The notes beneath the pieces were generated by a model, which was not told the DNA's origin, ran no database searches, and was given only the letters and a program-made list of their open reading frames with translations. Shown here piece by piece: positions 7,135 to 10,777 of a stretch of 10,777 nucleotides of DNA. How positions within the stretch are numbered: the first letter of the stretch is position 1; each line of letters begins with the position of its first letter. Source of the DNA: an uncultured Peptococcaceae bacterium (lineage in GTDB: Bacteria; Bacillota; Peptococcia; Peptococcales; Peptococcaceae); NCBI GenBank assembly GCA_900556545.1, contig USPE01000047.1, forward strand, positions 1 to 10,777, in the 5' to 3' direction. The translations under genes and the position numbers were made by a program.

Positions 7135-7480
7135 GACATCCTCCTTATTGGTAATAAAATACATAATCTCTCTCATACTATCAATCTAAGCGATGTTCAA
7201 AATCAAATCCATTTTTTATCACCACATTGTAATATTTGTCTTTAAATATTTTATCTAACAACCATCATTCTACCCACATCATCTCAATTTGGCTCAATAT
7301 TTGTTGATTTTATTATATCATATGAAATCACAAATAAATTGCATTGCTATTGTAATTTTGTAATTACAGAAAATATTTGTAAATTATATATTTTTACGAA
7401 CCATTTCATATACCACACAATAAAAAAATCTTTTACGTTGCAACCTATTATTTACCGTCATAGTTTTTTTCATTCATAAA
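7135..7480. other. AT-rich intergenic region upstream of lysR
   Basis: 346 very AT-rich bases without a supportable gene. It holds the lysR ribosome binding site, an extended -10 promoter element for lysR, and a 6-bp dyad gtaatt/aattac (7352-7357 with 7362-7367) about 35 bases upstream of that -10, which could be an autoregulatory site. No terminator hairpin is evident after the coiled-coil gene's stop codon is passed, since that gene ends at 7481 and is transcribed toward this region; readthrough into lysR is therefore possible. Confidence 0.5.
7312..7320 (-). promoter_or_regulatory. Candidate extended -10 promoter of lysR
   Basis: On the - strand the sequence TGATATAAT is a perfect extended -10 (TG-N-TATAAT). 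The matching -35 position is AT-rich and poor, which is tolerated by extended -10 promoters. It would give a leader of about 170 bases before the lysR start at 7134. Confidence 0.45.
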
Positions 7481-7798
7481 TTAGTAATGCCACATAACAG
7501 GCTTACGCAATACCAGTTTTTCCAGCTTGTCCATTCTATGATGAAGCGAGCCAAATTCCTGCCCTAACAATATATGGGTATGCTCTAGCTTTTGCCGAAA
7601 GCCAATCTGACTTTCCACCATGGTACGCAGCAATAACTCCATCTCGGTTTTTGGCTCTGCTGCATTATCCGCAGCAGTTTCAGAAAATCGTGCAACGCTG
7701 TTGTGCAGGCCGGTCACTTCATCGTTTAAGGCAGCTATATCATGCCGCAGTTCCTGCAGCTCTGCCAGCAATACTGTAATACATGTTTCTAAATCCAT
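7481..7798 (-). CDS. Small coiled-coil protein of unknown function
   Basis: I do not recognise a named family. The 105-residue product has no signal peptide or membrane segment. Two amphipathic helical stretches with heptad-like leucine/isoleucine spacing are visible: about 8-36 (LLAELQELRHDIAALNDEV) and about 52-96 (MELLLRTMVESQIGFRQKL through HHRMDKLEKLVL), linked by an Ala/Glu-rich hinge (39-50). It ends in basic RKPVMWHY. This suggests a short antiparallel or oligomeric coiled coil, possibly an adaptor or structural protein (inference). Start choice: the ATG at 7798 follows GGGGAG by seven bases; the frame continues 35 codons upstream, but that stretch lacks a ribosome binding site and has a non-helical composition. 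It has its own promoter and stands alone between lysR and the rubredoxin gene. Confidence 0.72.
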   Translation of the reverse strand: MDLETCITVLLAELQELRHDIAALNDEVTGLHNSVARFSETAADNAAEPKTEMELLLRTMVESQIGFRQKLEHTHILLGQEFGSLHHRMDKLEKLVLRKPVMWHY

Positions 7799-7930
7799 TT
7801 TACTTCTCCCCTTTTTTTCGCATGGCAACGCACCTGAATTTGGTATGTATGCTGCATATGGGGGTGCATATAAACTAACTTTGTTTCTACAATATTTCGA
7901 CAAATTTATACAAGTAACGTGCTTTTACTC

Positions 7931-7959
7931 ATTATAAAGGATTCTGTATAGCAAGTCCA
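7931..7959 (-). promoter_or_regulatory. Candidate sigma-A promoter of the coiled-coil gene
   Basis: On the - strand TGGACT (-35, 7954-7959) and perfect TATAAT (-10, 7931-7936) are 17 bases apart, the ideal spacing. Transcription would begin near 7924, about 125 bases before the ATG at 7798, leaving a rather long untranslated leader. Confidence 0.55.
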
Positions 7960-8116
7960 GCCATATTTTGGTACAAAAATTTAATTTTATCAAGTTATCT
8001 CACAAGAAATTATACTTTTCAATCAAACATAAAAAATACTATATCTAGCCATTATGCGATGGAACAAACACTGTATAACCGCTTTTTCATGTCTGCAAGA
8101 AATTTTAGTTTTATAC

Positions 8117-8170
8117 AAAAAAGACTGCCCTCCTTTATTTGCTTTATAAGCAGAATAATGAGAACAGTCT
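8117..8170 (-). terminator. Intrinsic terminator of the flavin reductase-rubredoxin gene
   Basis: Read on the - strand, an 11-bp stem pairs 8160-8170 with 8122-8132 (two G-U pairs) and is followed by a run of T (8117-8122 is A on the + strand). It lies about 90 bases after the stop codon at 8262. The loop is large (27 bases), with a small inner stem tgctt/aagca. Confidence 0.6.
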
Positions 8171-8261
8171 CTGTATTTTTTACAAACCCGCTTGTAATAA
8201 TAACAATTATACCTATTACTACAGACGTTACCGTAAATATTATCTTAATTCACTTAAAAAA

Positions 8262-9008
8262 TTAATCTTTTTTTACAAATGCAGCTTTCCCCTGTTTACA
8301 AATCGGGCATACAAAATCATCAGGCATGTCACCGTGATGTACATGTCCGCATACTGTACACTGCCAGGTTCCTTCATTTCGTACTGCTTCTTCCTGCAAC
8401 TTCACAAATACAGCCGCTGGCTGTTTGCAAACAGGACATTGATAATCATTGCTGATTGGACCTTCATGAATATATCCGCAAACAGAGCAACGCCATCTTT
8501 CTCCGGTTCCTGCTGTTGGCGCTGCATTTTTTCTGGTTTTTACATCGCTATGATAATACGCATATGTCATCGGTTCTTCCGCCGACAATACCTGCGCATC
8601 AACAAGTTCACACAAAAACAATGTATGAGTTCCACAATCCATAGTGTTTACTACTTTCGCAGAAAGCACACCGCTGGTATGCGCAGCCAGATAAGGTACC
8701 TGCTGCTGGTCTGTCGCCAATGCTTGTCCGCTTGTGGCAAATTTATCAGCTGTACGACTGCTCTGAAATCCAAAGTTGGCAATCAAATCCATATCTGCTG
8801 TTTTGGACAGAATAGATACTGTTAATTTACCACTTTTCTGAATCATTTCGTTGGTATAATTATTTTTGTTTAATCCTACCGCAATTTGAGCTGGATCGCT
8901 GGTAATCTGCATCACCGTATTGGCTGTGCAGCCTGCGGTAGCACCGTCCAATTCTGTGCCGATTACATATAATCCATATCCTAATTTAAAAAGTGCTGTT
9001 GTGTCCAT
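8262..9008 (-). CDS. Flavin reductase-like domain fused to two rubredoxin domains (high-molecular-weight rubredoxin type)
   Basis: A 248-residue soluble redox protein. Residues 1-155 form a flavin reductase-like FMN-binding split barrel (GLYVIGT at 12-18, AGCTANTVMQIT at 25-36, ISKT-like SILSKTAD at 65-72, YAYYHSDVK at 149-157). Two rubredoxin-type iron sites follow, each with two CxxC pairs: Cys174/177 with Cys191/194, and Cys217/220 with Cys234/237. Both have the short loop seen in rubrerythrin rubredoxin domains. In Moorella and other anaerobes such proteins pass electrons from NAD(P)H oxidoreductases to flavodiiron proteins that reduce O2 or NO; known versions carry one rubredoxin domain, so the tandem is noteworthy. 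Start choice: AGGAGG ten bases before the ATG at 9008. It has its own candidate promoter, overlapped by a palindrome, and its own terminator, so it is probably expressed alone. Confidence 0.9.
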   Translation of the reverse strand: MDTTALFKLGYGLYVIGTELDGATAGCTANTVMQITSDPAQIAVGLNKNNYTNEMIQKSGKLTVSILSKTADMDLIANFGFQSSRTADKFATSGQALATDQQQVPYLAAHTSGVLSAKVVNTMDCGTHTLFLCELVDAQVLSAEEPMTYAYYHSDVKTRKNAAPTAGTGERWRCSVCGYIHEGPISNDYQCPVCKQPAAVFVKLQEEAVRNEGTWQCTVCGHVHHGDMPDDFVCPICKQGKAAFVKKD

Positions 9009-9038
9009 TTTGAGTCAACCTCCTGCAATGTATGCTGT

Positions 9039-9058
9039 ATATTGGTAATTACCTATAT
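9039..9058. promoter_or_regulatory. Palindromic candidate operator at the rubredoxin gene promoter
   Basis: A perfect 10-base palindrome ggtaattacc (9044-9053) extends to a 20-base dyad with only one mismatched pair (9043/9054). It overlaps the candidate -10 of the flavin reductase-rubredoxin gene, where a bound dimer would block transcription. It does not match the textbook PerR, Fur or Rex boxes that I know; a MarR- or HxlR-type repressor is possible (inference). Confidence 0.45.
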
Positions 9059-9084
9059 CATACCCCATTAAAGCACATTGAAAA
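9057..9084 (-). promoter_or_regulatory. Weak candidate promoter of the flavin reductase-rubredoxin gene
   Basis: On the - strand TTTTCA (-35, 9079-9084) and TATGAT (-10, 9057-9062) are 16 bases apart, overlapping the 3' end of the upstream gene. Each element matches consensus only partly. The gene may also be read through from upstream. Confidence 0.35.
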
Positions 9085-9523
9085 CATATCGGACAGGATA
9101 GCTGTCTGCATATACTTTTAGTTGCCGTACCCAAGAATCCAATTCTGCAAAGCTAACTGTTACAGCCACTCTCGTTTCCTGATTGTCTTCATCAGGACAA
9201 CGGAAATCCAAATGCAAATGAAATTCTAGTGTAATGGTGTGAGATGTGCGCTCTGTAACACAAACATATAAACTCGGTTCCTCAAAATCAAAGTAACGAT
9301 TGGGAGCTAAATTTCCACTCAGCGCCTGCAGCCAATCAATAAAACAATCCAGTTCATTGGAAAGAATGACCGGCGCTTTTGCCTGCCACTGTACTTCTGG
9401 TGTTACAACACTTAAAGCCACCATCAACCAATTGGCTTCAAAATAATTATTGGTAGCCTCTGCGTGCTGATATCCTTCTATGACGAATTCTATCTGGCTT
9501 TCACCTGTTTGTCCAATATACAT
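9068..9523 (-). CDS. WapI-like immunity-family protein (tentative)
   Basis: A 151-residue soluble acidic protein. The pattern of a short beta N-terminus, FEANWL (28-33), a segment ending in an amphipathic helix with DWLQAL (about 62-67), FDFEEPSL (78-85) and a C-terminal run of alternating hydrophobic residues (ITLEFHLHLDFRC) is what I know from the WapI/YxxG-type immunity group and related uncharacterised proteins with a D/E-A-N-W-L signature. Bacillus WapI neutralises a contact-dependent toxin. No WapA-like toxin, Rhs repeat or secretion gene is nearby, so it would be an orphan immunity protein or a family member with another role. Start choice: the ATG at 9523 is preceded by GAGGGGTG seven bases away; a second ATG seven codons upstream overlaps that site. 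The match is by memory of the motif, so the name is tentative. Confidence 0.6.
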   Translation of the reverse strand: MYIGQTGESQIEFVIEGYQHAEATNNYFEANWLMVALSVVTPEVQWQAKAPVILSNELDCFIDWLQALSGNLAPNRYFDFEEPSLYVCVTERTSHTITLEFHLHLDFRCPDEDNQETRVAVTVSFAELDSWVRQLKVYADSYPVRYVFNVL

Positions 9524-9563
9524 GGCACAACACCCCTCTATCACAAATTTAACGACAAATTAT

Positions 9564-9592
9564 ATTATTGCCTTAAATCAAGCCATTGTCAA
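9564..9592 (-). promoter_or_regulatory. Candidate promoter of the WapI-like gene
   Basis: On the - strand a perfect TTGACA (9587-9592) is followed after 17 bases by AATAAT (9564-9569), with further AT-rich -10-like sequence next to it. It lies in the 95-base gap after the EamA permease gene, giving a leader of about 35 bases. Confidence 0.5.
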
Positions 9593-9618
9593 TGATTTTC
9601 TCATCCCTTGTGCACAAA

Positions 9619-10584
9619 TCAGTTTGCAGCATTATTGTTTCTATCTTCTGCAGCACCTGCAGTCTCTGTATCATTCTTTTCATGCTCTCCCCCATCTGCT
9701 TTCCATGACAGCACAAACATGGTAGCCAAAATTAAGAAAGAACCAATCCAGTCCATAGAATTGAACACCAAGCCCAAACCTACTACAGAAAAAAATGCGG
9801 AGGCCAACGGTTCAATACAGGCAAATAGGCTGGCGTAGGTGGCGCCAATCATGGTAACACTAACCAAATATGCATAAAAGGAACCAAAAGTTGCAAACAA
9901 AACAATAAATGCCACCATCAAGAAAGCGGTAAAATCCATCTCTCCGGTAAATTTCCAAAATGGATGATAAAAATTAAGGGCAATCCCGCCCAACAGCATA
10001 GACCACCCCCCCACTACCGGCGAGCCCCACCGCAGCTGTAAACCACCGGGATATACAGTATAAAAGGCCATCGCTACTGCTGAAGACAATCCCCAGATAA
10101 GCGCTGATGTTGTAATATTCAATGTGCTGGGGTCCCCATGGGTTACCAGCAGAAATGTACCAGCCAGCGCCATTACAATTGCCGCCGCTTCTCTCTTTAC
10201 CGGCAGCTTTCGGTTTTGCAGCGCGGTAAACAGTACAATCAATACCGGAAACAAATACTGCAAGATAGTAGCAGTGGGCGCATTGGATTTTGCAATGGAT
10301 ACAAAATAGGTCAGCTGCACTGCCATCATGCCAAAAATAGCAAAAATCAATAGCTTTACCGTTTCCTTTTTATCGTGAAAAATAGCCATGGTCTTTTCAC
10401 GGCTCCATGCCAGACTGATTCCTAACATCAAACAACCGGAAATCAACAGCCGCACCGTTACTAACCACTCTGCACTCATCCCCCGCTGTTGAAATAAATA
10501 TTGTCCAAATACACCGGATAACCCCCATAACACACCGGGAATTAAGGCCATCAGGGCTCCAATTATAAAGCTTTTGCGATTCAT
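9619..10584 (-). CDS. EamA-domain (DMT superfamily) permease
   Basis: A 321-residue membrane protein with two EamA repeats (about 8-145 and 158-293) and ten predicted membrane helices, as usual for drug/metabolite transporters such as RhaT/YdcZ-like exporters. Family-type features include PGVLWGLSGVFGQYLF (16-31), LQYLFPVLIVLFTAL near the end of the first repeat, and IEPLASAFFSVVGLG in the second. The hydrophilic tail after about 295 is rich in Glu, Asp and Asn and should be cytoplasmic. Start choice: AGGAGA seven bases before the ATG at 10584. EamA exporters carry amino acids, metabolites or drugs; the substrate cannot be inferred because the gene stands alone with its own promoter and no linked biosynthetic genes. 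No clear terminator follows it. Confidence 0.88.
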   Translation of the reverse strand: MNRKSFIIGALMALIPGVLWGLSGVFGQYLFQQRGMSAEWLVTVRLLISGCLMLGISLAWSREKTMAIFHDKKETVKLLIFAIFGMMAVQLTYFVSIAKSNAPTATILQYLFPVLIVLFTALQNRKLPVKREAAAIVMALAGTFLLVTHGDPSTLNITTSALIWGLSSAVAMAFYTVYPGGLQLRWGSPVVGGWSMLLGGIALNFYHPFWKFTGEMDFTAFLMVAFIVLFATFGSFYAYLVSVTMIGATYASLFACIEPLASAFFSVVGLGLVFNSMDWIGSFLILATMFVLSWKADGGEHEKNDTETAGAAEDRNNNAAN

Positions 10585-10642
10585 TTTTATTTCTCCTATC
10601 TGCTTTTGCTGCTGTTATAAAAAATAATTGCTTATAAACTAT

Positions 10643-10671
10643 ATTATGCTGCAAAAAGAAGCTGGCGTAAA
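10643..10671 (-). promoter_or_regulatory. Candidate sigma-A promoter of the EamA permease
   Basis: On the - strand TTTACG (-35, 10666-10671) and CATAAT (-10, 10643-10648) are 17 bases apart. This leaves a leader of about 50 bases before the ATG at 10584. The remaining bases to 10777 show no gene that I can support. Confidence 0.5.
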
Positions 10672-10777
10672 GAACATTTATCCTGAATTATTCATGAAGA
10701 TATATCTCTCATCATATAATTCGATTTTTGATTTTCGAACCATCAAGCATGTCATGTAAATGCAGTTTCTCTGCAAA

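Larger units (their letters stand above)
7799..8261. other. Intergenic region: promoter and leader of the coiled-coil gene, terminator of the rubredoxin gene
   Basis: 463 AT-rich bases between two same-strand genes. It contains the terminator of the flavin reductase-rubredoxin gene (8117-8170) and the promoter of the coiled-coil gene (7931-7959) with a leader of about 125 bases. The middle part (about 7960-8110) shows nothing I can assign. Open frames on the + strand here have no ribosome binding site and read as non-coding composition. Confidence 0.5.

Noticed and set aside
7820..7840. The string caacgcacctg shared at about 3472 and 7829, with aacgcacct also at about 1757
   Set aside because: The copies lie in unrelated contexts (coding, leader and hairpin) and the flanks do not match, so it looks like coincidence and not a repeat family.
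7481..7903. Longer version of the coiled-coil protein starting at 7903
   Set aside because: The extra 35 residues are not helical and lack a ribosome binding site, while the ATG at 7798 has a good one at ideal spacing.
8139..8825. Long + strand open frame (228 codons) opposite the rubredoxin gene
   Set aside because: It is antisense to a gene with clear catalytic cysteines, has no ribosome binding site, and its predicted protein has the odd composition expected of a shadow frame.
10694..10759. Small + strand ORF of 21 codons near the right end
   Set aside because: No ribosome binding site, AT-rich composition and no similarity that I recognise.

Overview
The window looks like DNA from an anaerobic, gut-type member of the Bacillota. 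The low-to-moderate GC of most genes, the strong AGGAGG-type ribosome binding sites, the double-rubredoxin flavoprotein and the fermentation-type enzymes fit Negativicutes or a related anaerobic group, but I cannot name a genus from sequence alone. No tRNA, rRNA, CRISPR array, insertion sequence or phage gene is visible.

Left end (1-1681, + strand). The first 513 bases are the C-terminal part of a NifS/IscS-type cysteine desulfurase whose start lies outside the window. One base after its stop, an ORF opens that is clearly replicative helicase DnaB but lacks about the first 58 residues of the family. Arginine codon use changes abruptly at this point: 9 of 14 are AGA/AGG in the desulfurase and 2 of 25 in dnaB. 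The two pieces therefore probably did not evolve next to each other. Either the contig is chimeric or there has been a recent rearrangement joining at a short shared sequence around ATGAACGAA.

Centre (1858-7134, all - strand). A LysR-type regulator is followed by a three-gene set: a 3-hydroxyacyl-CoA dehydrogenase-family oxidoreductase, an SLC13/DASS-like anion permease, and a thiamine-diphosphate enzyme of the acetolactate synthase superfamily. A very strong 31-bp perfect hairpin separates lysR from the three genes. They have their own candidate promoter with a dyad upstream, and they end in a layered hairpin terminator facing dnaB. The layout reads as an inducible uptake-and-catabolism locus for an unidentified carboxylate: the permease imports the acid, the dehydrogenase oxidises a hydroxyl, and the ThDP enzyme decarboxylates, cleaves or condenses a 2-oxo acid. 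The substrate cannot be read from the sequence, and this is the best candidate for an undescribed pathway here.

Right end (7481-10584, all - strand). Four separate small units follow: a short coiled-coil protein of unknown function, a flavin reductase with two rubredoxin domains (a high-molecular-weight rubredoxin type, probably for O2/NO/peroxide defence), a WapI-like immunity-family protein with no visible toxin, and an EamA/DMT-family permease. Each has a recognisable ribosome binding site and most have a plausible sigma-A promoter. The AT-rich gaps at 7135-7480 and 7799-8261 hold promoters, leaders and one terminator, but no gene that I can support.
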